From Streptomyces sp. NBC_01276 (GTDB taxonomy: Bacteria; Actinomycetota; Actinomycetes; Streptomycetales; Streptomycetaceae), in the NCBI RefSeq assembly GCF_041435355.1, contig NZ_CP108442.1:2666001-2730000 (forward strand): 64,000 nt of DNA, read 5' to 3'. A program made the position numbers and the translations under genes. Below are positions 1 to 9,329 of this stretch, piece after piece. Numbering within the stretch: the first letter of the stretch is position 1; each line of letters starts with the position of its first letter. A model generated the notes under the pieces. It was given only the letters and a program-made list of their open reading frames with translations, was not told the origin of the DNA and did no database searches.

Positions 1-670
1 CGGGCGCCTTGCCCGCGGTGATGGTGACCTTGGTGCTGCCGGTGGGCTCGCGGTTCTCCTTCTCGGCCGCCGCCGCGTCGGCGGCCGGGACGATGGTGAA
101 CTCCACCGGCTCCCCGGGCTTGTGCTTGGTGACGAGCTTGGCCACGTCGCCCGGCTCGTTGACCGGGGCGCCGTCCACGTCCTTGATCACGTCCCCGGCG
201 TGCAGCTTCCCCTCGGAGGGGCTGCCCTTGACGACGGTGGAGACGATGACGCGGGCGGTGACCGGGATGCCGAGCTGCTTGAGGGCGGCCACCTTGGCGC
301 TCTCCTGCGACTGGCTGAACTCCTCGGCGTTCTCCTGCGTCGACTCCTTGTCCGTCTTGCCGTTCGGATAGAGGTTCTCGTGCGGCACGACGATGTTGTC
401 GCCGGCCACCCAGCCGTAGACCGCTTCCAGCAGGTTCATGTCGTAGTCCGCGCCGGTGACGCGGACCGTGGTCATGTTGAGGTGACCGCTGGTCGGGTAC
501 GTCTTGCGGCCCGAGATGTTCAGGACCGGCTCGCCGCGCGAGTCGCCGAGCGTGTTCACGGTGGGGCCCGGGCTCATCTCCGAGTACGGGACCCTGACGA
601 ACACTCCTACGCAGAGCAGCGCGAACAGCACGAGGAAGGAGGCGAGCATCGTCGCGGTGCGGCGTGGCAT
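1..670 (-). CDS. YlbL-type PDZ / Lon-S16 domain protein (3' end outside window)
   Basis: The first 223 codons of a protein on the minus strand are present; the C-terminal part lies beyond the window edge. The start is ATG at 670. The N terminus has one membrane-spanning segment (about residues 6-26), so most of the protein would lie outside the membrane. The middle (about residues 130-210) is a PDZ domain, with the stretch VKGSPSEGKLHAGDVI typical of the fold. The continuation in this family is a Lon-like S16 protease domain with a Ser-Lys dyad; that part is not visible, so catalysis cannot be judged. The arrangement (TM, PDZ, S16) matches the YlbL/DUF-type secreted proteases of Gram-positive bacteria. 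Family assignment is by recognition of the PDZ part and the N-terminal motif. Confidence 0.85.
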   Translation of the reverse strand, partial: MPRRTATMLASFLVLFALLCVGVFVRVPYSEMSPGPTVNTLGDSRGEPVLNISGRKTYPTSGHLNMTTVRVTGADYDMNLLEAVYGWVAGDNIVVPHENLYPNGKTDKESTQENAEEFSQSQESAKVAALKQLGIPVTARVIVSTVVKGSPSEGKLHAGDVIKDVDGAPVNEPGDVAKLVTKHKPGEPVEFTIVPAADAAAAEKENREPTGSTKVTITAGKAP

Positions 671-869
671 GGCTCGACAGTACGTGACGGCCTCTGCGGG
701 CGGCCCCCGGGGCCGGTCCGTACGGGGCCCCCGGGCGGAACTCTCAGGTGATTCTCAGCGGAGCCGAACCTTCCGGCGGAGGGGCTCGCGGTACCCCCGC
801 GGTGCCTTCCCGCGGTGTCTCCCCGCGCAACCGTCCGGCGGTGCTTCCCGGCGGGACTCTCGGGACGCG

Positions 870-1076
870 TCAGACGGCGTCGGAACCGGAGTGCGCCTTT
901 TCTTTCATACGGGCCCGATGGGCCCGGTCGACCTCGTCCATGACCTCGCGGAACCTCGCGTAGCCGGCGAGCTCGGATATGTCGCCTTGAGTGCGGTCGC
1001 GTGCCGCCCAGCTGCCCCATATCGCCGCCCCGATCGCGGCGAACAGCGGAATCAGCAACCACGCCAGTGACGCCAT
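870..1076 (-). CDS. small single-pass membrane protein
   Basis: A 68-residue protein starting at ATG 1076, chosen because GGGAGG sits 7 nt upstream; a longer reading to 1151 has no such site. Residues 3-23 form one hydrophobic segment (LAWLLIPLFAAIGAAIW). It is followed by a charged tail rich in Arg, Glu and Asp (GYARFREVMDEVDRAHRARMKE) that is probably helical and cytosolic. No catalytic motif is visible. It lies 200 bp upstream of the PDZ protein on the same strand. Short proteins of this form are widespread in Streptomyces and have no assigned function; I cannot offer one. Confidence 0.75.
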   Translation of the reverse strand: MASLAWLLIPLFAAIGAAIWGSWAARDRTQGDISELAGYARFREVMDEVDRAHRARMKEKAHSGSDAV

Positions 1077-1243
1077 GGACGTGCCTCCCTGCCCCGAAAA
1101 GTACGTGTCGTCGATGGCTTCAACGCTCGTGCCCGGGAGGGGGTTACGCAAATCGAGGGCGTGTTGCGCGGCCGAACGGGTGTGAGGCTACTCCCCGGCG
1201 GGGAGACCCCGGCGCCCGGGGTACCCGTTCGCGGCCGTCCGCG

Positions 1244-1714
<471 letters not shown>

Positions 1715-1791
1715 CGTGCCCTAGCGGCCGGGGTGGTGGAATAGCCGATTCGCCCGGGCCCGGCCCGCCCGGTTGGGAGCCTCCTACAGGA

Positions 1792-1813
1792 GCCCCGCCC
1801 CGCGGGGCGGGGC
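1792..1813 (-). terminator. GC-rich hairpin after the epimerase gene
   Basis: Perfect 10-bp inverted repeat (gccccgcccc / ggggcggggc) with a 2-nt loop, 12 nt past the stop of the epimerase gene on the minus strand. No T-tract follows, as is common for Streptomyces terminators. Confidence 0.55.
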
Positions 1814-1824
1814 ACCGGTCCGGT

Positions 1825-2991
1825 TCAGATGCCCCGGCGCCGGCGGGCCCGGCGGACCGCGGCGGCGGCGCCCAGCAGGGCCACCGTCGCACCCGCGGCG
1901 CCGGCGGCGGTGGCGGCGTCCTTGCGCCCCAGCCTGCGGCCCGCGACGGTGTGCCGGCCCGCCACCTCCTGGAGCAGCTCGGCGAGCACCTCCTCGTTGG
2001 TCCAGCGGGGCCGCCAGCCCGCCGCGTGCAGCCCGCTGACGCTGACCACCCACGGGTGCATCGTGTACGCGAGGTCCCCGGCCGGGGAGGGGGTCAGGCC
2101 GATCCGGTGCAGCCGCGCGGCCGCGCCCAGGGCGACAGCCGAGGGCAGCTCCATGCGGCGGATGCCGCTCAGCTCCTCGACCTCCTCCTGCTCCAGCCAG
2201 CCCTCGCAGCCGACGGCCAGCTCGCCCTCGGCCTTCTCCAGCGCCGCGTACTCCAGGGCGCTGACCAGGTCCTCCACGTGGCAGAACTGCCAGGTGGGCC
2301 GGGATCCGGCGACGACGAGCAGGCGCGGGGACTCGAAGTACCGGGTCAGGGCGGTGTCGGTGCCGCCGACCAGCACCGCCGGGCGGACCACCGTCACGTT
2401 CAGCCCGGGGTGCGCGCGCGGGGCCCGGCGGCCCAGGCGCTCGATCTCCAGCAGGTCGCCGACACCGGTCGCCTCGGCGGTGGCGCGCAGCTCGGAGTCC
2501 TCCGAGAGCGGGATGTCGTTGTCTGGGAGGGCCCCGTAGACCATCGCGGAGGTGCACAGCACGACCCGGTGCACGCCGGCCGCCGCGGCGGCGGTCAGGA
2601 CGGTCTGGGTTCCGCGTACGTTGTACGCGGTACGGGCCGCGGGGTCGGTCTCCAGGTCGAGGTCCAGCGCGAGGTGGACCACGACGTCCGCGCCGCGCAG
2701 CTTCTCCGCGATCGCGGGGTCCCGTACGTCCAGCACGTGCCACTGCGCGGACGCGCAGTCCCCGCGCCGCTCGTCGATGGCGACGACCTGCTTGACCTCG
2801 TCGGACACGGCGAGCCGGGCGACCAGGGCCGCGCCGACCCCGGACGCGGCGCCGGTCACCGCGATCACGGGGCTGCGCCGTCGCGGTTCGGCCTGGTTTC
2901 GCGACTGGCGAACGCCGGGGGCGCTGTCGCCGTGCTCGGGGCGGATTTCGGCGTCGTGCGGCGCGCGAGCCTGCGGATCTGGGGAACTCAC
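1825..2991 (-). CDS. NAD-dependent epimerase/dehydratase (extended SDR)
   Basis: A 388-residue protein. GTG 2991 is chosen as start because GGAG lies about 8 nt upstream and the first residues (SSPDPQARAPHD) form a charged, probably disordered lead before the Rossmann fold. The NAD(P)-binding motif is TGAASGVGAALVARL (about residues 42-56). DVVVHLALDLD is the typical post-beta4 segment and SAMVYGA has the Tyr of the active site region. A long hydrophobic, arginine-ending tail (ATAAGAAGATVALLGAAAAVRRARRRR) could be a C-terminal membrane anchor, which is unusual for this family. Substrate is unknown. It is transcribed divergently from the DUF2342 gene across a 190-bp gap. Confidence 0.85.
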   Translation of the reverse strand: MSSPDPQARAPHDAEIRPEHGDSAPGVRQSRNQAEPRRRSPVIAVTGAASGVGAALVARLAVSDEVKQVVAIDERRGDCASAQWHVLDVRDPAIAEKLRGADVVVHLALDLDLETDPAARTAYNVRGTQTVLTAAAAAGVHRVVLCTSAMVYGALPDNDIPLSEDSELRATAEATGVGDLLEIERLGRRAPRAHPGLNVTVVRPAVLVGGTDTALTRYFESPRLLVVAGSRPTWQFCHVEDLVSALEYAALEKAEGELAVGCEGWLEQEEVEELSGIRRMELPSAVALGAAARLHRIGLTPSPAGDLAYTMHPWVVSVSGLHAAGWRPRWTNEEVLAELLQEVAGRHTVAGRRLGRKDAATAAGAAGATVALLGAAAAVRRARRRRGI

Positions 2992-3183
2992 CGGGCGTCT
3001 CCAGCGGTTGTCTTCAGTGGGGACGCGTCGTGACGCGTACCCACCAGGTGATGTCCATCCTGCCGCAGCCCAGGAGTCGGCGGAGCACCGAGCCCGGAAG
3101 CGGGAGTGGTGTCTACGCTGGGTGGTGTTGTCGGACCATTGCCCGTCGGCTCCCGCCGACGGCCCTACGAGCCGAGGAAACCC

Positions 3184-4584
3184 GTGAGCGACACCCCATT
3201 CGGATTCGGCCTTCCGCCGGAGGAGCCGGAGAACGGCGACGAGGGCAAGAAGGGCGGGCAGGGCGGTCCCGCGAATCCGTTCGGGTTCGGCCCTGGCGGC
3301 CTCCCCGCCGGTGCGGACAACCCCTTCGCCGCGATGTTCGGCTCGATGAACCCGAACGACCTCGGCGCCGCCTTCCAGCAGCTCGGCCAGATGCTGAGCT
3401 ACGAGGGCGGTCCGGTCAACTGGGACATGGCCAAGGACATCGCCCGCCAGACCGTCGCCCAGGGCACCGCGGACGGCGTGAAGGACGTGAGCGTCGGCGT
3501 CGCCGAGAAGTCGGCCGTCGAGGAGGCCGTGCGCCTCGCCGACCTGTGGCTGGACGGGGTGACCTCCCTCCCGTCCGGCGCCAACGCGGCCGTGGCGTGG
3601 AGCCGCGCCGAGTGGGTCGAGGCGACCCTGCCCGTGTGGAAGGAGCTCGTCGACCCGGTCGCCGAGCGCGTCGGCACGGCCATGGGCAGCGTGCTGCCCG
3701 AGGAGATGCAGGCCATGGCGGGCCCGCTGCTCGGGATGATGCGCTCCATGGGCGGGGCCATGTTCGGCCAGCAGATCGGCCAGGCCGTGGGCACGCTCGC
3801 CGGCGAGGTCGTCGGATCCACCGACATCGGGCTGCCGCTCGGTCCGGCCGGGCGGGCGGCGCTGCTGCCGCTGAACATCGAGGCCTTCGGCAAGGACCTC
3901 GGCGTCCCCTCCGACGAGGTCCGGCTGTACCTGGCCCTGCGCGAGGCGGCCCACGCCCGGCTCTTCGCCCACGTGCCGTGGCTGCGCTCGCACCTGTTCG
4001 GCGCGGTCGAGGGCTACGCCCGCGGCATCAAGGTGGACACCTCGAAGCTGGAGGACGTGGTCGGCCAGCTCGACCCGTCGAACCCGGAGCAGCTGCAGGA
4101 GGCGCTCCAGGGCGGCATGTTCCAGCCGCAGGACACCCCGGAGCAGAAGGCCGCGCTGGCCCGCCTGGAGACGGCGCTCGCGCTGGTCGAGGGATGGGTG
4201 GACGCGGTCGTGCACGAGGCGGCCAAGCCCCGTCTGACCTCGGCCGACGCGATGCGCGAGACCATGCGCCGGCGCCGTGCCTCGGGCGGCCCGGCGGAGC
4301 AGACCTTCGCGACGCTGATCGGGCTGGAGCTGCGTCCGCGGCGGCTGCGCGACGCCTCGCGGCTGTGGGCCTCGCTCACGGACGCGCGCGGGGTGGACGG
4401 CCGCGACGGACTGTGGGAGCACCCGGACATGCTGCCGACCGCCTCCGACCTGGACGACCCGGACGGTTTCGTCCACCGCGAGCAGCTGGACTTCTCCGAG
4501 ATCGACAAGATGCTCGGCGAGGCCGCCCGCAAGCGCGACGAGGACGGCCGCGGCGGCGACCAGGACGGCGACGAGAAGAAGTGA
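3184..4584 (+). CDS. zincin-like DUF2342 / coenzyme F420-associated family protein
   Basis: A 466-residue protein starting at GTG 3184. The N terminus (about 1-70) is low-complexity Gly/Pro/Phe (FGFG repeats) and likely disordered. The rest is the actinobacterial family annotated as putative zinc metallopeptidase/hydrolase (DUF2342, TIGR03624 type). Marks are the helix REAAHARLFAHVPWLR, EGYARGIKVDTSKLEDV and LVEGWVDAVVHEAA. The canonical HEXXH is absent; the family carries the EXXHA form seen here, so peptidase activity is not demonstrated. The downstream Nudix gene starts inside its stop codon (GTGA overlap), so the two are translationally coupled. Confidence 0.85.
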   Translation: MSDTPFGFGLPPEEPENGDEGKKGGQGGPANPFGFGPGGLPAGADNPFAAMFGSMNPNDLGAAFQQLGQMLSYEGGPVNWDMAKDIARQTVAQGTADGVKDVSVGVAEKSAVEEAVRLADLWLDGVTSLPSGANAAVAWSRAEWVEATLPVWKELVDPVAERVGTAMGSVLPEEMQAMAGPLLGMMRSMGGAMFGQQIGQAVGTLAGEVVGSTDIGLPLGPAGRAALLPLNIEAFGKDLGVPSDEVRLYLALREAAHARLFAHVPWLRSHLFGAVEGYARGIKVDTSKLEDVVGQLDPSNPEQLQEALQGGMFQPQDTPEQKAALARLETALALVEGWVDAVVHEAAKPRLTSADAMRETMRRRRASGGPAEQTFATLIGLELRPRRLRDASRLWASLTDARGVDGRDGLWEHPDMLPTASDLDDPDGFVHREQLDFSEIDKMLGEAARKRDEDGRGGDQDGDEKK

Positions 4585-5111
4585 GCCTGCACGAAGACGC
4601 GGTCCTCGTCCTGAAGCGGTACGAGGACCAGCCCGAGCTCCGCGACCTGTACCTGGAGCACCTGGCCGCCCACCCGGACGGGGTCTACAAGCCCTGCGGG
4701 GCCGGTCACGTCACCGGCAGCGCGCTGGTCGTCGACCCGCAGCGCGGGCGCGTCCTGCTGACCCTGCACAAGAAGCTCGGCATGTGGCTCCAGATGGGCG
4801 GGCACTGCGAGCCGGGCGACGCCACGCTCGCCGGGGTGGCGCTGCGCGAGGCCGCCGAGGAGTCGGGGATCGCCTCCGGGCTGACCCTGCTGCCGGGCGG
4901 GCCGGTGCGCCTGGACCGGCATCCGATCCCGGCGCCCTGCAACTGGCACCTGGACGTGCAGTACGCGGCGCTGGCTCCGGCCGGTGCCGTGGCGGAGATC
5001 AGCGAGGAGTCGCTGGACCTGCGCTGGTTCCCGTACGAGGAGGTGGCGGCAGTGGCCGACACCTCGGTGGTGCGGCTGCTGGAGGCGACCCGGGCGCGCC
5101 TGGGCGCGTAG
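4581..5111 (+). CDS. Nudix hydrolase
   Basis: A 176-residue protein starting at GTG 4581, overlapping the stop of the upstream gene by 4 nt. The Nudix box is complete: GGHCEPGD followed by REAAEESG (about residues 73-96), the metal-binding helix that hydrolyses nucleoside diphosphates linked to another group. A preceding YKPCGAGHVTGSALVVDPQRGRVLL strand set gives the Nudix fold. The real substrate cannot be read from sequence. Coupling to the DUF2342 gene suggests that the two products are needed together. A strong hairpin follows at 5123-5164. Confidence 0.93.
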   Translation: MSLHEDAVLVLKRYEDQPELRDLYLEHLAAHPDGVYKPCGAGHVTGSALVVDPQRGRVLLTLHKKLGMWLQMGGHCEPGDATLAGVALREAAEESGIASGLTLLPGGPVRLDRHPIPAPCNWHLDVQYAALAPAGAVAEISEESLDLRWFPYEEVAAVADTSVVRLLEATRARLGA

Positions 5112-5122
5112 GGCCGCCGGTA

Positions 5123-5164
5123 CGGCGGAGGGGGCCGGTCCGGGCGGACCGGCCCCCTCCGCCG
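5123..5164. terminator. bidirectional hairpin terminator
   Basis: Perfect 19-bp inverted repeat with a 4-nt loop between the convergent Nudix and AIM24 genes; it can serve both strands. Confidence 0.8.
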
Positions 5165-5183
5165 TCGCGCGGGGTGCGATGGC

Positions 5184-5939
5184 TCAGTTCCAGGCGTTGT
5201 TCTGGTTCTGGGCGTGGGCGCCGTGCTGGCCCATGCCGTACTGGGCGGCCATGCCCTGTCCGAGCTGGGCGTTCTGCGGCGGGAGCAGCTCGCTGGGCTG
5301 GACCAGCGCGAAGCCGGTGCCGAGGAAGCTGAGCTCCCAGCCCTCTCCGGTGTTGCCGCGGCGCCGCCACACGCCGGTGGAGTGCGTCTGGGCCTGCATC
5401 TGCACGCGCAGGGAGGTGGACCAGGCGACGATGGCGTCGGCGTCGGCGTTGACGTACTTGTCGGGGGTGACCTGCATCATCAGCGGCTGGCCGGAGGTCA
5501 TGAGCGCGACCTTGCCGCGGCCGCTGATGTTGAGCTGGTACTTGCCGGAGCCGGAGATGCCGTACTGGCTGTCGACGGCGATGGCCTCGGTGTGCAGGGT
5601 GGAGTCCAAGGCCAGCACGTAGCTGCTGTCGACGGTGAGGCCGTCCTGGTCCACGTCGACGACGTGGACGTGCTGGGCGAGGTTGGCCAGGTAGACGGTG
5701 CCCTGCCCGGAGCAGCGCATCAGGTCCAGGCCCTCGCCGGTGCGGGCGCGGGCGGTGCGCTGGGTGGTGCTCTGGTACTCGCCGTCGAAGTCGACGATGC
5801 CCTGGTAGGCCACCATCGCGCCCTTGCGGGCGAGGACGTCGTCGGAACCGGTCAGCGAGACCCGCAGGAGCTGCGGGTTCTGGACGGTGTACCGGTCCTG
5901 GGACTGCGCTTCCGCGTAGCCGAAAAGTGAGCTCTGCAT
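5184..5939 (-). CDS. AIM24 family protein (third gene of TerD/AIM24 operon)
   Basis: A 251-residue beta-rich protein of the AIM24 family (named after a yeast mitochondrial inner-membrane protein; the bacterial role is unknown). Family features are LARKGAMVAYQG near residue 36, GEGLDLMRCSGQGTVYLA and the C-terminal GWELSFLGTGFALVQPSE. The tail is Gln/Asn/Gly-rich (AQYGMGQHGAHAQNQNNAWN). Start ATG 5939 is preceded by GGGAG. The gene begins 17 bp after the second AIM24 gene and is the last of three on this strand. Length is somewhat longer than the bare domain. Confidence 0.9.
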   Translation of the reverse strand: MQSSLFGYAEAQSQDRYTVQNPQLLRVSLTGSDDVLARKGAMVAYQGIVDFDGEYQSTTQRTARARTGEGLDLMRCSGQGTVYLANLAQHVHVVDVDQDGLTVDSSYVLALDSTLHTEAIAVDSQYGISGSGKYQLNISGRGKVALMTSGQPLMMQVTPDKYVNADADAIVAWSTSLRVQMQAQTHSTGVWRRRGNTGEGWELSFLGTGFALVQPSELLPPQNAQLGQGMAAQYGMGQHGAHAQNQNNAWN

Positions 5940-5956
5940 GATGTGTCCGCTCCCCC

Positions 5957-6655
5957 TCAGCCCCGGGTCCGGAGCCGGTCGGTGCTGTCCTCGCTGGGCT
6001 GTACGACGACGATGCCCTGGCCCGAGAAGGCCATCTGGTAGGCCTCCCCGCTGCCCCGGCCGATCATCGACGAGGCCTTGAAGCTGCGCTTCCCCTTGAC
6101 CTTGAGGTTCGGGGACCAGGCGACGAGCGCGTCCGGGTCCACGTAGGTCTCGTCCTCGCCGCGGCCGCAGTCGACGACGATCGGGGTGCCGCGGGAGGTG
6201 ATGGCGACCCATCCGGTTCCGGACACCTGGACGTTGAACAGGCCCTGGCCCGCGAACTTCGCCATGCCCTTGACCCGCTCGACGCCCCACTTGAGGTGGG
6301 CGTCGAAGGCGAGGAGGTTGGTGCCGTTGACGGAGAGGGCGTCGTTGTTGAGGTTGACGCAGACGACGTCGGCGCCGTAGTCGGCGAGGTAGAGCAGGCC
6401 GTCGCCGGTGCACTTCATCAGCGGGGCGCCCTCGCCGGTCAGCCACTGCGAGGCCATCTGGCGCACGGCCGGGGGGTTGGGCTCGTACTGGACGAAGCCC
6501 TCGTAGGCGACCATCGAGCCGGTGCGGGCGAAGAGGTCCTGGCCGCTCTGCATGGCGACCTTGAGCATGGCGCGGCCGTGGTTCTCCATGCGGGCCGTGA
6601 CGGGGGTGGGGGCGTAGCCCGCGAGCTGCTGGTTCATTGCGTTCATGGCGTTCAT
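5957..6655 (-). CDS. AIM24 family protein (second gene of operon)
   Basis: A 232-residue AIM24 domain protein. Start ATG 6655 has GGGAG 8 nt upstream; the first residues MNAMNAMNQQ contain further in-frame ATGs. It shares with its neighbours the pattern LFARTGSMVAYEGFVQYE, GEGAPLMKCTGDGLLYLADYG and the C-terminal MAFSGQGIVVVQPSE. It starts 11 bp after the TerD-AIM24 fusion gene ends, so all three genes almost certainly share one transcript. Function is unknown. Confidence 0.9.
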   Translation of the reverse strand: MNAMNAMNQQLAGYAPTPVTARMENHGRAMLKVAMQSGQDLFARTGSMVAYEGFVQYEPNPPAVRQMASQWLTGEGAPLMKCTGDGLLYLADYGADVVCVNLNNDALSVNGTNLLAFDAHLKWGVERVKGMAKFAGQGLFNVQVSGTGWVAITSRGTPIVVDCGRGEDETYVDPDALVAWSPNLKVKGKRSFKASSMIGRGSGEAYQMAFSGQGIVVVQPSEDSTDRLRTRG

Positions 6656-6666
6656 GTGGGGCTCCC

Positions 6667-8373
6667 TCAGACCTCGTACGGCTGGACGACGATGAAGTTG
6701 CCGGGAGCGCCGCGGAACTGGAGGTTCACGGTCTCCCCGCTGTGGCCGGGGTAGGCGTTGCGCCGCAGGCGCACCTGGCTGGAAATGATCACCTGGGAGG
6801 CGGCCGACCACGCGACGATGGCGTTGCTGTCCGCGAAGGTGGTCGGGGTGACGGGGAGGACGACGGGGGCGCCGTGCGTCTTGACGATCACCGTGCCGGA
6901 GCCCTGGAAGAGCATCGTGAACAGGGCGCCGCCGGGGATGCCGTGGCCCTCGATCCGGCGGACCTCGTGCTGGAGGGACTCGTCGAAGGCGAGGACGCTC
7001 TCGGCGGAGACGCAGATGCCGTCGCCCTGGAGCTCGATGGCGTGCAGGTGGGCGCCGTTCTCGGCGAGGAAGACCTGGCCGCGGCCCGAGCAGCGCATCA
7101 GCTGCATCTCCTGGCCGGTGGCGTTGCCGACGATGCGGCCGGCGAAGCCCGCGCCCTTGTAGCTGAAGTCGACCTTGCCCTGGTAGAGGACCATGCTGCC
7201 CTGGCGGGCGAGGACGGGCTGGCCGCCCATCGACAGGTCGACCCGCATGAGCTGCTGGTTCTGCGGGGTCCAGCGGGCGCCCGTGGGGGCTTCCTTGTAC
7301 GGCTGGAGGGCGGCGGCGAGGCCGTGGCCGGCGGCCTGCGGGGCCTGGCCGTAGGCGGGCGGGGGCTGCTGGCCGTAGGCCGGCTGCTGCTGGCCGTAGC
7401 CGGGCTGCTGACCGTACTGCTGGCCCGGGACCTGGCCGTACGAGGGCTGCGGCTGCTGGCCGTAGGGCGCGGGGGCCGGGGCGGGCGGCGGGACCTGGGC
7501 GCCGTACGAGGGGTGCGGCTGCTGCTGGCCGCCGTACGAGGGCGGGCCGGGCTGCTGCGGCGGGTGGGGCGGCTGGCCGTACGGGGCCGCGGGGGCGGGC
7601 GGGGCCAGCGGGGCGATCATGGTCGGCGCCGAGTGCACCGGTGCGGGGGCCGGGGGCTGGGGCTGCTGCGGCGGGGCCGCGTAGGGCGCGGGCTGCGGCG
7701 GCTGGGGCTGCGGCGGCTGCTGCTGGGCGGGGGCGGCGAAGGCCGGAGCCGGGGCGGCCGTCTGCGGGGGCGGGGCGAAGCCGGGCGCGGCGGGCTGCGG
7801 CGGGGCCTGGGCCGGCACCTGCTGCTGCGCCGGCTGCTCCTCCTCCTCGGCGACCTCGCCGCCGAAGTTCTTCAGCAGCGCGGCGAGTCCGCCGTCGAAG
7901 CCCTGGCCGACGGCGGCGAAGCGCCACACGTCCTTCAGGTAGAGGTCGCCGATCATCAGCGCGCGTTCGGTGCTGAACTCGGAGCCGGTGAAGGAGTACC
8001 GGACGACTTCCTCGCCGCCGGCCACGATGCGGATGTAGCCGGGGCCGATCTGCGACATCTGGCCGGCCCCGTCGAGGGTGGCGCTGAAGGACAGCTTCCG
8101 GACGGCCGCCGGCACGCGGTCGAGGGTCACCCGGAAGGATTCCGTGTCACCGGCCTGCGGGCCGAGCTGCTGGATGGACTCCTCGGGCGACTTCGGCTGG
8201 TTGTAGAAGACGAAGTAACGGTCGTCCGAGAGCTGCTCGTTGGCGTCGAGGCCGAAGCAGCTGATGTCGAAGGTGAGCCCGGGCCCGGCGATCTGGACGC
8301 CCACGTACAGATCGGTGCCCGCTGTCAGATCACTGATCTTGGCCTTGTGGCCGCGTTGGAATTCCCTGGCCAT
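6667..8373 (-). CDS. TerD domain - P/Q-rich linker - AIM24 domain fusion
   Basis: A 568-residue, three-part protein. Residues 1-185 are a TerD (tellurite-resistance/stress) domain: KISDLTAGTDLYVGVQIAG, FDISCFGLDANEQLSDDRYFVFYNQ, and GEEVVRYSFTGSEFSTERALMIGDLY, which includes acidic residues that bind calcium in TerD proteins. Residues about 190-360 are a Pro/Gln/Ala/Tyr-rich disordered linker with many QQP, GYGQQ and PPA repeats. Residues about 365-568 are an AIM24 domain similar to those of the two downstream genes. It heads the three-gene operon. The ter genes are known from phage, colicin and tellurite resistance; the role of the AIM24 pairing is not known. Confidence 0.92.
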   Translation of the reverse strand: MAREFQRGHKAKISDLTAGTDLYVGVQIAGPGLTFDISCFGLDANEQLSDDRYFVFYNQPKSPEESIQQLGPQAGDTESFRVTLDRVPAAVRKLSFSATLDGAGQMSQIGPGYIRIVAGGEEVVRYSFTGSEFSTERALMIGDLYLKDVWRFAAVGQGFDGGLAALLKNFGGEVAEEEEQPAQQQVPAQAPPQPAAPGFAPPPQTAAPAPAFAAPAQQQPPQPQPPQPAPYAAPPQQPQPPAPAPVHSAPTMIAPLAPPAPAAPYGQPPHPPQQPGPPSYGGQQQPHPSYGAQVPPPAPAPAPYGQQPQPSYGQVPGQQYGQQPGYGQQQPAYGQQPPPAYGQAPQAAGHGLAAALQPYKEAPTGARWTPQNQQLMRVDLSMGGQPVLARQGSMVLYQGKVDFSYKGAGFAGRIVGNATGQEMQLMRCSGRGQVFLAENGAHLHAIELQGDGICVSAESVLAFDESLQHEVRRIEGHGIPGGALFTMLFQGSGTVIVKTHGAPVVLPVTPTTFADSNAIVAWSAASQVIISSQVRLRRNAYPGHSGETVNLQFRGAPGNFIVVQPYEV

Positions 8374-8504
8374 ACGTCCGACCGTCCCCCATCCCGACTG
8401 TGAATGCGTACCGCTGAATGCGTGCCGCTCAGGCTAACGGCTCCCGCGGACATCCGGCCAAGCCGGTACCGACCCGGTACACAATCGCGTTCCGTGACAG
8501 AAGG

Positions 8505-9044
8505 TCATTCCTCGCGGGCGCCCGGAATCCGGGGGAGGCGTTCCGCGGCGACCACGCCTTCGAGGAATCCGCGGGCCCGCTCCGTCTTCGGGTAGTCGTC
8601 CAGCAGCTCCCAGAAGCGGGGGCCGTGGCCGGGCACCAGGAGGTGCGCCAGCTCGTGGAGCAGCACGTAGTCGACGACGTACTCCGGCATGCCCTGCAGG
8701 CGGTGGGAGAGGCGGATGCTGCCCTCGGCCGGGGTGCAGGAGCCCCAGCGGGTGTTCTGGTTGGTGACCCAGCGGACCGAGCGGGGGCGGGCGCGGCCGG
8801 CGAAGTACTGCTCCGACAGGTGCTCGGCGCGTTCGGTGAGTTCCGTGTCGCCGAGGGTGCGCTTGCTCTCCTGGGCGGCGAGCTTGTCCAGCATGACGCC
8901 CACCCAGCGCCGCTCCTCCGCCTCGGACATCCGGGCAGGGATCAGCACGACCGTCCGGTCACCCTCGCGGTAGGCGGATACGGTCCTGCGGCGGCGCGCG
9001 CTCCGGCGGACTTCCACGGCGCGCTGGGGTGGGTCGGCGGACAC
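8505..9044 (-). CDS. YgjP-type zinc metallopeptidase (DUF45, M48-like)
   Basis: A 179-residue protein with start GTG 9044. The C-terminal half contains the YgjP/WLM signature: RWGSC, then VVDYVLLHELAHLLVPGHGPRFW, giving HELAH plus a third His and the FW pair that follow at the family's usual spacing. The N-terminal part (VEVRRSARRRRTVSAYREGDRTVVLIPARM) matches the short substrate-binding strand region. It is expected to be a cytoplasmic metalloprotease of unknown substrate. It is transcribed divergently from the ThiF-like gene and lies downstream of nothing on its own strand; a 285-bp gap separates the two. Confidence 0.9.
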   Translation of the reverse strand: MSADPPQRAVEVRRSARRRRTVSAYREGDRTVVLIPARMSEAEERRWVGVMLDKLAAQESKRTLGDTELTERAEHLSEQYFAGRARPRSVRWVTNQNTRWGSCTPAEGSIRLSHRLQGMPEYVVDYVLLHELAHLLVPGHGPRFWELLDDYPKTERARGFLEGVVAAERLPRIPGAREE

Positions 9045-9329
9045 GCCTCGAAGGTACCCGGTCGTCGTGTCGGAAGTCCCGCGCGTCCGCCGTTCGAACA
9101 GGATCGAGGCGCGGGCGATGCCGGAGGGGGCCCGAACGGGGTGCCGGAGGGGGTCCGTTCTCCCTCTCACAGGCCACCGATATCCATCTCATATACCTAA
9201 TACACCTCACCTGTGGACAAACTCCCGCACGCCCGGCGGAAGACGGGCATGGTGTCGGAAGAAGAGAAGGCGCGGCGGAGGGACGGTGGTCCCCGGCCGC
9301 GCGTCGGGACGCACCACGAGGGGGAAGCC

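Noticed and set aside
1825..4476. 883-codon reading of the epimerase frame
   Set aside because: The first about 490 codons are an antisense shadow of the DUF2342 gene; GTG 2991 has a ribosome site and begins the real protein.
9249..9329. Upstream ATG start for the ThiF-like protein
   Set aside because: No ribosome site; the extra residues are Arg/Gly-rich and not family-like, while GTG 9330 has GAGGGGG.
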